Translations under genes and position numbers: made by a program | Notes under the pieces: model-generated | Told to the model about the DNA's origin: nothing | Database searches by the model: none | What the model saw: only the letters and a program-made list of their open reading frames with translations | NCBI GenBank assembly: GCA_951804985.1 | Contig: OX638135.1 | Coordinates: 11,136,058 to 11,200,057 of the forward strand | Source of the DNA: Dryomyza anilis | Taxonomy: Eukaryota > Arthropoda > Insecta > Diptera > Dryomyzidae | DNA length: 64,000 nt | Reading direction: 5' to 3' | Part shown: positions 20,318 through 30,776 of the stretch, piece after piece | Layout of the letters: every line of letters starts with the position of its first letter | How positions within the stretch are numbered: the stretch's first letter is position 1

Positions 20318-20453
20318 GTAGCATAACAGCTACAACATATTACAGACGACTCATGATCCGAGGGGTCCCAACGGGCCTACTTTATGGCCTAGGTGTACTC
20401 TGTGCGATGCACAGAGGGGTTTTCCCCCCTCCTTCAATCAATCAATCAATCAA
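20318..20453 (+). other. 3' UTR and (TCAA)n tail of LOA-like element
   Basis: The 3' UTR contains a short stem (CTCTGTGCGATGCACAGAG, 20398-20416) followed by a C-run, then a TCAA repeat tail that ends at the right target duplication. A stem-loop plus simple repeat tail is a usual recognition site for the element's own reverse transcriptase (inference). Confidence 0.65.
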
Positions 20454-20465
20454 AATATGCGTCAT

Positions 20466-21566
20466 ATTCATTTTTGGTTTGTTTTGATAATTTTGCGCTT
20501 GTAAATACGATAAAATACTGTAAGTTATGCGCTGTTTTAATTTTGATTGTTATTTGAATAGTTTAAGCCTTTTTTAGCTTTTCTCTCTACATTGCGCCTT
20601 TGTTTACAAATTTCTAACTATTTCCAGATTACTAATATTCTGTAAATTACCTTTTTAATTGTTCGCTTTTTTTTAAATTTTGCGACTTTAAAAAACTTTT
20701 TGACATTTTAATCTTCGTTAAAATTGCCCAAAATATCGGGTAACTTTTATTTTAAAGTTGACTTTAAATTGTCTACGAATATGCGCCATTGTATTTTGAC
20801 AAAGATTCTGAAGAATACACAATTCGAGTTTTAAGTGTTTTGAGATCTATATCAAAATGTCCCAAGACAAAAATTTTAGGTAATGTCGAGACCGTTTAGA
20901 AACATTTTTTCGACATATTTTAAAAAGAGATAGGCGGACAAGCTGTCTGCCCGAACTGTCCGATCCCAAAATATGCCGTGAATCTGTCATTAAAATTCCA
21001 CAAAATTTTACAACCTGCTATACACTTCCAACATATTCCATTTATCTGTGTGTTGGCCGGAAATATTCCTGAAAAATGACATACATTTTCTCTCGGGGTA
21101 TCAATATTAAATCGAATTTAAACATTATAGGTGCATAACCATAGACAATTTTAAACAACTTTAATAATTCGACTTAAACAAAATTCGACTTTTTTAGAAT
21201 TTTTGTATAATAAATTGCCAAATAGATGATTTTGAATTTAGTTTTTTAAAAATATACATATTTTTTTGCATATCATCGTTGTACAACTATAAGTTCAAAT
21301 ACCATTTATGAAAGTTTGATAAAAGTTCGACAATTCATAGTTTAAGATGTGTTGATGTATTTTTCATAATTAAAAATCAATTATTCACAAAATATAGTTT
21401 TTAAGTATGTCCATTCGGCACTGCGCTAAAAGGTTATGATTGTTTCAAATTACAATTGAAGAAGTTATTAACAAAAAAAAATCGATATTGTAACATAATT
21501 TATTTGATGACTTTTAGTTCTATAACGACGATTTATAATCCGATTTTTACGTTTTTAGTATTTTTT
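20466..21566. other. AT-rich stretch without recognisable gene
   Basis: Flanking DNA on the other side of the LOA-like insertion. Like the sequence before 1341 it has scattered GCGC-containing words (TTTTGCGCTT, TGCGCCTT). No coherent ORF, TE protein or clear repeat boundary was seen. Confidence 0.45.
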
Positions 21567-22808
21567 TACCCTACACTAAGAGTGAAAGGGTATATTCAGT
21601 TTGGTACGCCGTTTGTAACACCCAGAAGAAAGCATCTCCGGTATGGAAAAGTATATATATTCTTGATCAGCATGACCTCCTGAGTCGATTTAGCGATGTC
21701 CGTCTGTCTGTCCGTCTGTCTGTCTGTCCGTCTGTCTGTCCGTCTGTCTGTCTGTTGAAATCCCTAAGACTTTTAAAATTGAAGAGCTAGATAAATGAAA
21801 CTTATAACTTAGATTACTAATATACCTACGCTGTATGTGCGAAAAAATTGGCGAGATCGGTCCATGGTGACCTATGATCCGACCACTTATGTTCAAATAC
21901 CACATATAAAATGTACATATAAAGATCAATTTTTATGTATACGTGCTTAGGTAAACTTTGTTGGTCAAATATATATTGACATCATGCTCAAATACATGAT
22001 AATAATGTTTTCCGGCGAAAAGACTTGTGGTTCACAAAAAAAAAAAAACGAAATTCGGTACACCTACCCATTTGTAAATATGGGTATCAAATGAATGGAA
22101 ATTCTTCAGCGATTGAATGTTTGTAGTTATTTTCAGGATTCGTATACCCTGGTGACCTATATATCACTTTGAATGGTAACCACACATATGTGTAGGGTAT
22201 TTATAGTCGGCTTAGACCGACTATAATTTTGATAATCCTAACTATCATAATTACACCTACTTTAAAATTTCCCATGTGATCTAACCTTCCCAACTGGTTG
22301 AAATTAAAACCAGTTGGGAAGGTTAGATCACATGGGAAATTTTAAAGTAGGTGTAATTATGATAGTTAGGATTATCAAAATTATAGTCGGTCTAAGCCGT
22401 CTATAAATACCCTACACATATATGTGGTTACCATTCAAAGTGATATAGGTCACCAGGGTATACGAATCCTGAAAATAACTACAAACATTCAATCGCTGAA
22501 GAATTTCCATTCATTTGATACCCATATTTGGGTAGGTGTACCGAATTTCGATTTTTTTTTTGTGAACCACAAGTCTTTTCTCCGGAAAACTTTATTATCA
22601 TGTATTTGAGCATGATGTCAATATATATTTGACCAAAAAAGTTTACCTAAGCACGTATACATAAAAATTGATCTTTATATGTACATTTTATATGAGGTAT
22701 ATGAACATAAGTGGTCGGATCATAGGTCACAATGGACCGATCTCGCCATTATATATAAGTTTCATTTATCTAGCTCTTCAATTTTAAAAGTAGTAGGGAT
22801 TTCAACAG

Positions 22809-22846
<38 letters not shown>

Positions 22847-23017
22847 GGACGGACGGACAGACGGACAGACAGACGGACAGACGGACATCGCTAAATCGAC
22901 TCAGGAGGTCATACTGATCAAGAATATATATACTTTTCCATACCGGAGATGCTTCCTTCTGGGTGTTACAAACGGCGTACCAAACTGAATATACCCTTTC
23001 ACTCTTAGTGTAGGGTA
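21567..23017. repeat. 1.45-kb inverted pair of mini-me-like elements
   Basis: Left arm 21567-22305 and right arm 22306-23017 are inverted copies, meeting at CCAACTGGTT/AACCAGTTGG. Each unit starts TACCCTACACTAAGAGTGAA, has a core TATATATATTCTTGATCAGC...GAGTCGATTTAGCGATG, a (GTCY)n tract, and ends CATGTGATCTAACCTTCCCA. A (TA)n tract, conserved core and (GTCY)n tract are the hallmarks of mini-me elements of Diptera. The right arm lacks a short piece present in the left. The stretch could form a very long hairpin. Confidence 0.8.
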
Positions 23018-24309
23018 TAAAAAAAAATTTTGTAAATTAATTTAATAATTGATGAAATAACTATTACCTTTTAATTCTTGAATAAATGGTACACTAGGTT
23101 AAATATCAAACTTAAGTTTGGTACAAATGGTACAATTGGTACAAATGTTATACTTTAAAAAAAATTAAATTCAAATATTTTTTGTTTTCGAAATATGCTG
23201 ACTTGTTAAGTGAAAATAATCATTAAAAATACATTGTGTATATCTGAAGTAGTTTTCTAACGAGATTCCAACGGTATTGATCACCTTTAATATAATACAC
23301 AAATTGAATTTTGTTTCCAAAGGATACTGAGATATGTACAGCTTCGTAAAATCAGAGACCAAAAATATATATATTTTTTTTAATTTATATGTAAAAAGTC
23401 ATTGTAAGAAATGATGGCACTGTAAAACAAAGGGTACCATTAGGTAACATTCGATGAACATTTTTAATTTATGGTCTTATTTTTATTATAGGACTGTTAA
23501 ATTTTAAAATATATTTTAGTAATTAGATTTAAGAAATATAAATAAAAGTTCATGTTATTAAAGTTAAAAATAATTATTTTTGATAAATACTTTCAAAATT
23601 CAAATATAATTTTTATTTTAGATACATATTTATTAAAATCAAAATTCATTATTATTTTTGATATATATATATGGAAAAAAAGTCGTTACTTCTACCAAAA
23701 AGTCTCCAAACAAACAAACAAATTGGCTGAACTTTAGATAACCGGATGAAGTGAAATATTTTTTCTTCAAACTATCGGACTTGTGGTACCCCAGATAAAT
23801 CGAAACCTTATACACCTACCTATATGAACATGAATGTACTGAAATGAAAGATATTGATCTCACGATTAATATGTTATTATGTTCATGATCCGGTAACCCC
23901 AGTAACCTCAGGACCCTTTTTAGTTTTAACAACTGAGTTCATTTTATACACGAATAATATATAGATACAAGTGTGGGTACTCTAACGAAAAGAAATTTAA
24001 TCAGGAGTCTATTATACACTTTTGTATTTATGTTTTAAAAAATATAAAATTTAATATTTTATAAAAAAATTTCGCCTGCGGCGCTTCTTCGATATAATTT
24101 CCCAACGAAATATTATAATTAACTGTTGGGCCACTTCTAGAAAATTTTAAAAAAGCGTTTCAGCGTTACCAATTCATTTCAAAATTTTCTTCGTCATTTT
24201 GATAAATAATTAAATATTTTTCTCAACAATCAGCATTTCATTTTAATTTTATTTTTCACATAATTACAAATTCTAATGGCTATGGTTATTAGATCATAAA
24301 AGTAATCAT
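23018..24309. other. AT-rich stretch without recognisable gene
   Basis: Contains a small GGTACAAATGGTACAATTGGTACAAATG-type triplication near 23118-23150 and long AT-rich runs. No coherent coding sequence was seen. The 3' part (24290-24309) leads into the truncated end of the non-LTR element. Confidence 0.45.
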
Positions 24310-26045
24310 ATTTGCAAATAATTCAACGCTACCAGATAGCAATCAACCACTGCCCGTCGTTGAATTTGTTTCTTCTGCAATGCCGGAGATACATTTTCGA
24401 ACTCGGGCAGTTAAAAAGGTTTTAGCAAATCTCAATATTAACAAAGCCTCCGGGCCTGATGGCATATCTGCCCATGTGTTGAAGAAGTGTGCGTCAACGC
24501 TGGCTTGTCCATTGCGTAACCTTTTCAACATCTCCTACACGACAGGAGTTTTTCCATCTTGTTGGAAGGTTGCCAATGTCCAGCCAGTTCCGAAAAAGGG
24601 TGAGGCTACGAACCCTGCTAATTACCGACCCATTGCAATATGCTCTGCGCTATCCAAGGTAATGGAAAGCGTAATAAACTTCCACCTTGTGAACTATCTG
24701 GAGCGAAACGAATTACTTAGTGACCGGCAATATGGTTTCCGTAGGACCAGGTCCACCGGTGACTTGATGGCGGTCCTCTCCGAAAAGTGGAATAATTGTA
24801 TTCATCTTTTCGGGGAGAGTAAGGTGGTTGCTCTTGATATTTCCAAGGCTTTTGATCGAGTGTGGCATGAAGCCCTGGTATCAAAACTTATTGCATATGG
24901 TGTCGGTAATTCTTTTACTCGATGGATATCGAGTTTTCTCCAGGGTCGTTCAATACGAGTTGCGATGGATGGTGTTTTCTCAGAACAACATTCCATCAAT
25001 TCTGGAGTCCCGCAGGGTTCTGTCCTATCCCCGTCCCTATTTCTGGTTTTTATCAATGACCTTCTGTCATCGACCCAGAACCCAATCCATTCCTTTGCAG
25101 ATGACAGTAACATTTGTCACTCATATTCGTTCAACAAGCGCCCAAACTCTTTGGAGATTGAGAGTAAAAGGCGCACAATGAATGATACACTTAATAATGA
25201 CCTTAAAACAATCTCCGAGTGGGGTCTTGCAAATAGAGTTGATTTTAATGCTAGCAAGACCCAATGTTGTCTGTTATCTCACAAAAGAATGGATTCACCC
25301 CTCCCTCCCCTCCATATGGACTCTGTGGATATTGCGCAGTCAGCTGCTCTTGACGTTCTGGGTATATCAATTCAATGTGACCTCCGTTGGAGTGATCACA
25401 TATTTGATGTGTCGAAAGAAGCGGCCAAGTGCCTCGGTTTTTTGAAACGGTGTAAGACATACTTCACTCCCGCTGACTTGCGCAATGTCTACACCACCTA
25501 TATTCGGCCTAAGATGGAATACAATTCGCACATATGGGCAGGGGCTTCAAAATCTTCTTTGGAGTTCCTGGATCGAATCCAACAACGTGCAATATATTTA
25601 ATAGGGGATGAAAATATTTCATCCTCTATTGGTTCTCTTGAGCACCGAAGGACCGTAGGGTGTGTAAGCCTGTTTTATAGGTATTACAATGGTAAGTGTT
25701 CGAGGGAAATACATGGCCTGATTCCACCAGGTCGTGTATTCTCTCGTTCTACTCGGGCATCGAACCAAGCCCACCCCTTCGTAGTTCACTCGGTTCTCAA
25801 CAGAACCACGCATTACAGAGATAATTCGTTCTTCAGTCGCACGATACGTTTGTGGAACAATCTCCCTGCCTCTGTTTTTCCCGACATTTTTAATATTGGG
25901 AAATTTAAAGCAAACATCCACCGACACTACTCCATCTTTCCTCCTCCCTTTAACCTATAATCCTTTCTTACGATCAACACTGTGCATTGCACGAATAGGG
26001 GGAATCCCCTGAGCGTTGGTTAATTTGTAAAAAAAAAAAAAAAAA
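24310..26045 (+). mobile_element. 5'-truncated non-LTR retrotransposon with open reverse transcriptase frame
   Basis: A reverse transcriptase ORF is already in frame at about 24310, followed by a short 3' UTR and an A-rich tail of about 17 A (26029-26045). No endonuclease is present, so it is truncated at the 5' end. No clear target duplication was identified. Confidence 0.82.
24380..25960 (+). CDS. Non-LTR reverse transcriptase, 526 codons, open
   Basis: First ATG at 24380, but the frame is open upstream to about 24310, so this is the 3' part of a longer ORF2. Blocks in order: NINKASGPDGISAHVLK, VQPVPKKGE, NYRPIAICSALSKVME, RQYGFRRTRSTGDL, VVALDISKAFDRVWH (block A Asp), INSGVPQGSVLSPSLF, HSFADDSNIC (catalytic FADD rather than YADD), DLRWSDHIFDVSK (thumb). 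The C-terminus ends LWNNLPASVFPDIFN plus an FKANIHRHY pattern shared by jockey/CR1-like elements. No RNase H. Of all pol-like genes in the window it is the only one without an internal stop, which suggests a recent insertion. Clade is not certain. Confidence 0.88.
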   Translation: MPEIHFRTRAVKKVLANLNINKASGPDGISAHVLKKCASTLACPLRNLFNISYTTGVFPSCWKVANVQPVPKKGEATNPANYRPIAICSALSKVMESVINFHLVNYLERNELLSDRQYGFRRTRSTGDLMAVLSEKWNNCIHLFGESKVVALDISKAFDRVWHEALVSKLIAYGVGNSFTRWISSFLQGRSIRVAMDGVFSEQHSINSGVPQGSVLSPSLFLVFINDLLSSTQNPIHSFADDSNICHSYSFNKRPNSLEIESKRRTMNDTLNNDLKTISEWGLANRVDFNASKTQCCLLSHKRMDSPLPPLHMDSVDIAQSAALDVLGISIQCDLRWSDHIFDVSKEAAKCLGFLKRCKTYFTPADLRNVYTTYIRPKMEYNSHIWAGASKSSLEFLDRIQQRAIYLIGDENISSSIGSLEHRRTVGCVSLFYRYYNGKCSREIHGLIPPGRVFSRSTRASNQAHPFVVHSVLNRTTHYRDNSFFSRTIRLWNNLPASVFPDIFNIGKFKANIHRHYSIFPPPFNL

Positions 26046-26306
26046 TGTAGATGCACCAGATATCTTTTTTTCTAGGGTACCACAGATCCGACCGCACCCT
26101 ATATTTTTTTGTTTTTTAAGCAAATAAAACGGTTGATTTAAAGAAAAAAAGTTGCTTAAAGAAGTACAGTTGTATAAAATATAAAGTACAGAAAATATAA
26201 AAAAAGGGCACAAAATAAATTTTTGGGGCGCATTTTAGAAAAAAATGGTAAAAAGGCGCAAAAAAATCAATCGCCCCCCCAAATCATACTTCTGGATCCG
26301 CCCCTG
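26046..26306 (-). mobile_element. Possible hAT-type terminal fragment
   Basis: The right end reads CCCCCCCAAATCATACTTCT then GGATCCGCCCCTG (ends 26306). Its reverse complement, CAGGGGCGGATCCAG followed by TTTGGGGGGG, is a terminal pattern common in insect hAT-like elements. No matching opposite end was found nearby. An inverted pair AGGGTACCACAG and CCGCACCCT at about 26075-26100 also occurs here. Confidence 0.4.
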
Positions 26307-26699
26307 CCCAGAAGTAAATAGAATAAATTAAAAGCAATTCTAGAATTTATTCTATACAGCCAGAGCCCCTTACCGACTCGATACTTTCCTTTTTTGTATG
26401 AAACGGTTTTTATTGCAAGGCGTTCTGATTTCATTTCTCGGAGAAGTGAGCATAGAAGAGCTTCCAAAACAACTTTTTTTTAGAGATTTTCTAGTTGTGA
26501 TTTTTGCCGACAGCTTATAGAATATGTTCACATGCATAGATTCTAAAAAACCTCAATTTAAAGGTACGCATTGTTCGCTTCCTAATTTCTGAATATTTCA
26601 CTTTTTACCGCAAATAAGAAAACATACATTTTTATTTAATCTTTGAAATTTGATAAAAAAAGATTTTTGTAACGGATATAACATAATGATAATAGTTTA
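26307..26699. other. AT-rich stretch without recognisable gene
   Basis: Nothing recognisable as coding or as a repeat. A short minus-strand frame (26467-26267) shows no family features. Confidence 0.4.
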
Positions 26700-26965
26700 G
26701 AACTCAGTCCTAAATAACCTAACTCGAAGCTTTCATCATTTGAACTGTCCGCGTTCTATGTGCATTCAAAATGATGTGAACTACAGTTTAATGCCGAATC
26801 CGAACGGCGGTGCGTTTTCATGGGCAGTGTTTAATCTCGGTAGTTTGCCATTTTCTGCCGTTATTGAAGAATGGTTTCTACGAAAAGATGTGGTTAACGC
26901 CAGCTCAGATTTGAACATGAGAACTTTCGGCTCTTAGTTCAGCGTACTGACATCTGAGATACCTC
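26700..26965 (-). repeat. Degraded tRNA-derived SINE copy
   Basis: Matches 58800-59065 in several blocks: TTTAATGCCGAATCCGAACG, TTTGCCATTT, a GTTTCTACGAAAAGATG block and CTTTCGGCTC. The tRNA-like head at the right end is heavily degraded. Confidence 0.6.
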
Positions 26966-27221
26966 TGAGAACATATTAATGAATCTAAAAAGATGACATT
27001 ATTTAAACCAGTTATTATTTATTTTAAGTAATAGTGCACTTACTTATTGATGGTCAAATATATCTTTATTTCATGTATTAAAGTTTTATTGATTCAAGTC
27101 TACAATTTGATCAATTCTAAATACTTTGTTGTACAATTTAAACAATATTTCAATTACTTACCACCAATATTTCGAATACGCGCATATGAAGATATCAAAT
27201 TCTTGCGTTAATATAATAAAA

Positions 27222-27606
27222 AAAGTTTACCTAAGCACGTATACATAAAAATTGATCTTTATATGTACATTTTATAGAGGTATTTGAACATAAGTGGTCG
27301 GATCATAGGTAACAATGGACCGATCTCGCCAATTTAGGTAGCGTAGGTATATTATTAATCTAAGTTATAAGTTTCATTTATCTAGCTCTTCAATTTTGAA
27401 AGTAGTAGGGATTTCAACAGACAGACAGACAGACGGACAGACGGACAGACAGGCATCGCTAAATCGATTCAGGTGGTCATGCTGATCATGAATATATATA
27501 CTTTTCCATACCGGAGTGTTACAGAATATATATACTTCTCCTTCTGGGTGTTACAAACGGCGTACCAAACTGAATATACCCTTTCACTCTTAGTGTAGGG
27601 TATAAA
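27222..27606 (-). repeat. Mini-me-like element, truncated copy
   Basis: Homologous to the right arm of the 21567-23017 repeat: AAGTTTACCTAAGCACGTAT, TTTCAACAGACAGAC with a (GACR)n tract (27416-27452), GCATCGCTAAATCGATTCAG, and the terminal CACTCTTAGTGTAGGGTATA (27587-27606). A short local duplication of the TATATATACTT segment is inserted at about 27515-27540. The inner half is missing. Confidence 0.8.
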
Positions 27607-28793
27607 AAGTTTAGTTATTATTTTCTGCATTGCCTAGAAGGAATATTGGAAGAGCTATATTATTAATGCTTGAATTTAAAAACACAAAAGTATACAAATT
27701 GTATAAAACATAATACTTTGCATTGCTTTGAAGGAGTTTTGGAATCACATAATATTAAGTGATGTAGAAATTTGTATGTTGCTTGCGAAGAAGCTGTTAT
27801 AGCACAACTTTATAATGGAGGAGTTCACTGGGACTTTATATGCGTTTTCTTTTATTTTATATTTAAACCTTTAATTAAGGTAAAATATGCCCTTAAATTC
27901 AAGTGTAATTTGAAGGTCGATTTTAAGTTCCAAATTAAGTTAAACATCAAGTGAAAAACTTTTTATTTATAGCTTACAATTAGGTTAAAACTTGAATAAA
28001 TATTGAATGGTGATTTCAAGTTTTGGTAAAGGCTAGATTCAATTGGATAACAAACTACCAGTTTTGCTGGAGAACGCTATGGTTTGAAGCTTACAATTAC
28101 AAAAATATGAAAGCTTTTCTCCAGTGAAAGCTTCAATATACATTCGATAATCACTTAATATCCAGGTTTTTGGTTTATTGGGTATAAGACTTCGCAAAAA
28201 TCGAAAAAAATGGTGCTGATCGTAGTTTTTATGAACTCATGTACACGGATTGTGTACATGAGTTCTTCCGGCATTGTTGTTGTTTCACCGTGTACAATTT
28301 TTGACAACTCAAAATAACTGTATGTTAATTATGTGCGTGAAGTTAACAACTTTTCTCAACAAATTTTTCAATTCCACTCGTTCCGCTTTGACTGCTGGAC
28401 AGAAATTGAAGGATTTGAAAGAATTCTGAATGAAATGTGTATGATACTGAATGTGTATGATACGCATGATAAACCATACACACAAAAAAATATTAGCTTG
28501 GCGTTCAATTGTTTCATCGAATATTCATTAGCATCTACCAAATGTAGTCAGCCTCAACTGAAATTCATTTATGGTAAACAATAGTATGAAGTGTAACCAA
28601 CTATTAGTTGAAGCAACTGCAACATTGATTGGGGAAACAAAATTTTTATCCATTTTCAATTATTTTATTTCCGTTGCTACGGCAACTAAATTCAAAATGA
28701 GACATAACCAATATTTAGTTGACTTAACAGATAGTTATATTAGGTTGAAGCAACCAATATTTATTTGATTCAACTGCGAAATCAGTTGTCGTG
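27607..28793. other. AT-rich stretch with small repeats, no recognisable gene
   Basis: Two imperfect copies of GCATTGCYTAGAAGGAATATTGGAA occur near 27628 and 27720. A perfect 14-bp hairpin lies at 28233-28265. Several short frames (28333-28768) show no family features. Confidence 0.4.
28233..28265. repeat. 14-bp perfect hairpin
   Basis: GAACTCATGTACAC (28233-28246), loop GGATT, then GTGTACATGAGTTC (28252-28265). Context unknown. Confidence 0.75.
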
Positions 28794-28828
28794 TATAAAA
28801 GCAATGCCAAAGCAGGACAACATCAGTC
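28794..28828 (+). promoter_or_regulatory. Candidate TATA plus initiator core promoter
   Basis: TATAAAAG at 28794-28801 and TCAGTC at 28823-28828. The initiator A (28825) lies 31 bp from the first T of the TATA box, the standard insect arrangement. No recognised gene follows; only a short frame of about 76 codons overlaps. It may belong to an unrecognised solo LTR or be chance. Confidence 0.4.
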
Positions 28829-29520
28829 GCACAAGTTTCAGATTTTTCACTCGTTTTTTTGGTGTGCTACGGACAGCGCGTGCCACGTGTAAAACAAAAT
28901 TTGGAATTGTTTTAAGACTTGTTCGTTTTTACTGTTATTCGTGTTTGCAACACGTTGGAGCGCTAGGGATAGGTAAAATGGCCGATTTCTCATAATTAAA
29001 TTGGCTACCACAATTAAACAAATTGGTTGTGTCAATTGTATTCAATAGTTGTGTGAACTGATACGCTGTATTGCAACTGAATCAGTGGAATGTTGACAGA
29101 ACTAATTAAATCGGTTGGCAAAAAAAGACGGTTGCCCCAACTGATTCGTTCTTTAGGTGTACATGGATCGACAGGTGAACTCAATACCAGAGCTGTGAAT
29201 GATTCAATCTATTGCTGATTCAATCCCAAAAATATATGCATATGATTTGGTAATGTGAAGAAACAATCATTTACACAAATTCAATTACTGATTGGAACAA
29301 AAAATCATTATTTCTTTTGAACAAATGATTGCAATCTATGTTAGTGAAATCGTAAATGATATTTAGTTTATTTCATTCATTTTGTAAAAATCTTTTTTTA
29401 AATCTCTGTTAAAATCATTTGCAGATTGAATCATATTAAGTTCCAATCACCTTTAAAATCATTGAATTGCTGAAAATATTAAGCAAAATCTTTGAATCGA
29501 ATCACAAGATTTTGCAATCA
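28829..29520. other. AT-rich stretch without recognisable gene
   Basis: Rich in CAACTGATT/AATCAGTTG and CAATTGATTGG-like words that recur from 28560 to 29300, which suggests a decayed repeat family. No coding features. Confidence 0.35.
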
Positions 29521-29544
29521 GTTTTAATCAAGGATTGAAACCTA

Positions 29545-29670
29545 AACGAATAACGGTTTCGATTACAGTTTCGGGTTTTTCCGCGTTTCGGTTAGGGTTT
29601 CGGTTTTAGGTTTTTATTACGAAACGGTTTCGGTATACCGGTTACGGTTTCGGTTTTTGTATAAAAATTC
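29545..29670 (+). repeat. Subterminal GGTTTCGG-type repeats of the hAT-like element, left
   Basis: Many copies of CGGTTTCGGTT and GGGTTTCGG variants. A similar array with the same words lies at 36450-36600 at the other end. Confidence 0.7.
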
Positions 29671-30200
29671 TTTTTTTCCATAATTTTCAAATAATTTACC
29701 ATTGTTTATATTGTGCTAAGTTATGTGCTAAGTATTGTGCTAAGTTATGTTCAAATTGTTATATTGGTTATAGTGGGAAACGTAATTTAACAATTTTTGT
29801 TTTTATTTAAGTGAAAATATTGTGTTATATGAATTATTTAATTGATTTCGCCAAGAAAAAAATTCAATCGTGACCACAAGTCAATGAAAAGTAACATTTT
29901 GACTTCACCTGAGATATGATCTGAATTGCAGAGGAGAGCCGAGAAGCGAACCTTAAATAAAAGCATGAAGAATACATCGGTAAATGTTCTTAAACTTCAT
30001 GAAACGAATTATGTACTATTTCCATCCATAAAACCAAAGAAATTAAATTTCAACAATTCAGTGAACTGCAATATCTGCAAATAAATATCTCCTTTATACT
30101 TGAAATGTTCGAACTTGCACTTTATTCTCCGTATTAGTTACTAATTTTTTCTTGTATCACCATTGTTTTTTTGTTACCATATTAAAGGTATCCTTAATAT

Positions 30201-30746
30201 TGTTACGAAAAGAGGTAATTTGCTCCACTGTGCAAGCAATCAACAATAATAAATGAGACGCAAGACAATTCAGCGCACTAAGCAATGTGTTAGAAAGAGA
30301 CGGAAGATCATTCAGCGCACTGAGGCAGTGTGCGAGAAAGAGATGGAAGATCAGCGCATTAAAACACATGAGTGCGAATGAGATGCCAATAGCATGCGTC
30401 ATTCACGAAACGAGTAGAAGGTTCTCGAAACAAGTCGAAGCTTGTCGAAACGTGTCGAACTGATGCATGCAGTATATAAGACCGCGCATCTGAGGCACTG
30501 TACTTCAGTTGTGATTTAATAGTGAACTAGTGCGTCTCATGAGTGAACATTGTAAAGATAAATTGTAGTAATTTAGCAGTTGATATAAGTGATTATTCTT
30601 TAAGTTGTTATTTAAATTAATAAAGTTAATTAATACTAGTTGAAAAAATACTAGTTAAAACCAAATATAAGTGCGTTTTTATTTTGTACACAATCCAGCG
30701 ATACGAACTCGTAGATCAGTTTTCCGTAGACTGAATTTTCGTAACA
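30201..30746 (+). repeat. 5' LTR of gypsy element
   Basis: 546 bp, begins TGTTACGAAAAG and ends TTTTCGTAACA, so it has inverted tips TGTTACG/CGTAACA. Contains TATATAAG and an initiator-like TTCAGTTG, and AATAAAG near 30620. It has a second copy of the ATACTAGTT segment that the 3' LTR lacks. Confidence 0.95.
30473..30510 (+). promoter_or_regulatory. LTR core promoter (TATA and initiator)
   Basis: TATATAAG at 30473-30480 and TCAGTT at 30505-30510, giving a likely start of transcription near 30507. The same pair is present in the 3' LTR (about 35768-35805) and in the solo LTR at 44217-44747 on the other strand. Confidence 0.65.
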
Positions 30747-30764
30747 TTGGTGTCAGAAGTGGGA
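30747..30764 (+). promoter_or_regulatory. tRNA primer-binding site
   Basis: TTGGTGTCAGAAGTGGGA directly follows the 5' LTR. TGGTGTCAGAAGTGGG is close to the complement of a tRNA-Leu 3' end as used by some gypsy-type elements; the tRNA assignment is from memory and tentative. Confidence 0.7.
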
Positions 30765-30776
30765 TTGTGATACAAA

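Larger units (their letters stand above)
1354..20453 (+). mobile_element. LOA-like non-LTR retrotransposon, split by a Maverick
   Basis: The element begins at CCCTCTCG (1354) and ends in a (TCAA)n tail (20434-20453). It is flanked by a 12-bp target duplication, AATACGCGTCAT (1342-1353) and AATATGCGTCAT (20454-20465), with one mismatch. It encodes ORF1 and an ORF2 with AP-endonuclease, reverse transcriptase and RNase H; that order with a C-terminal RNase H fits the LOA/I group. A 13.8-kb Maverick interrupts ORF2 at 4546-18356. With the Maverick removed, the reading frame continues directly across the join, so the element is about 5.3 kb. It carries several stops and frameshifts and is dead. 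Confidence 0.88.

Noticed and set aside
22424..22609. 61-codon frame repeated exactly at 57491-57676
   Set aside because: Identical because both are parts of mini-me-like elements; it is not conserved in the other copies and overlaps non-coding core sequence.
25619..25927. Minus-strand ORF inside the open reverse transcriptase
   Set aside because: Shadow of the plus-strand coding sequence.
26740..26937. 65-codon ORF as a small gene
   Set aside because: Lies within the degraded SINE copy, whose homologue at 58800-59065 is not open.
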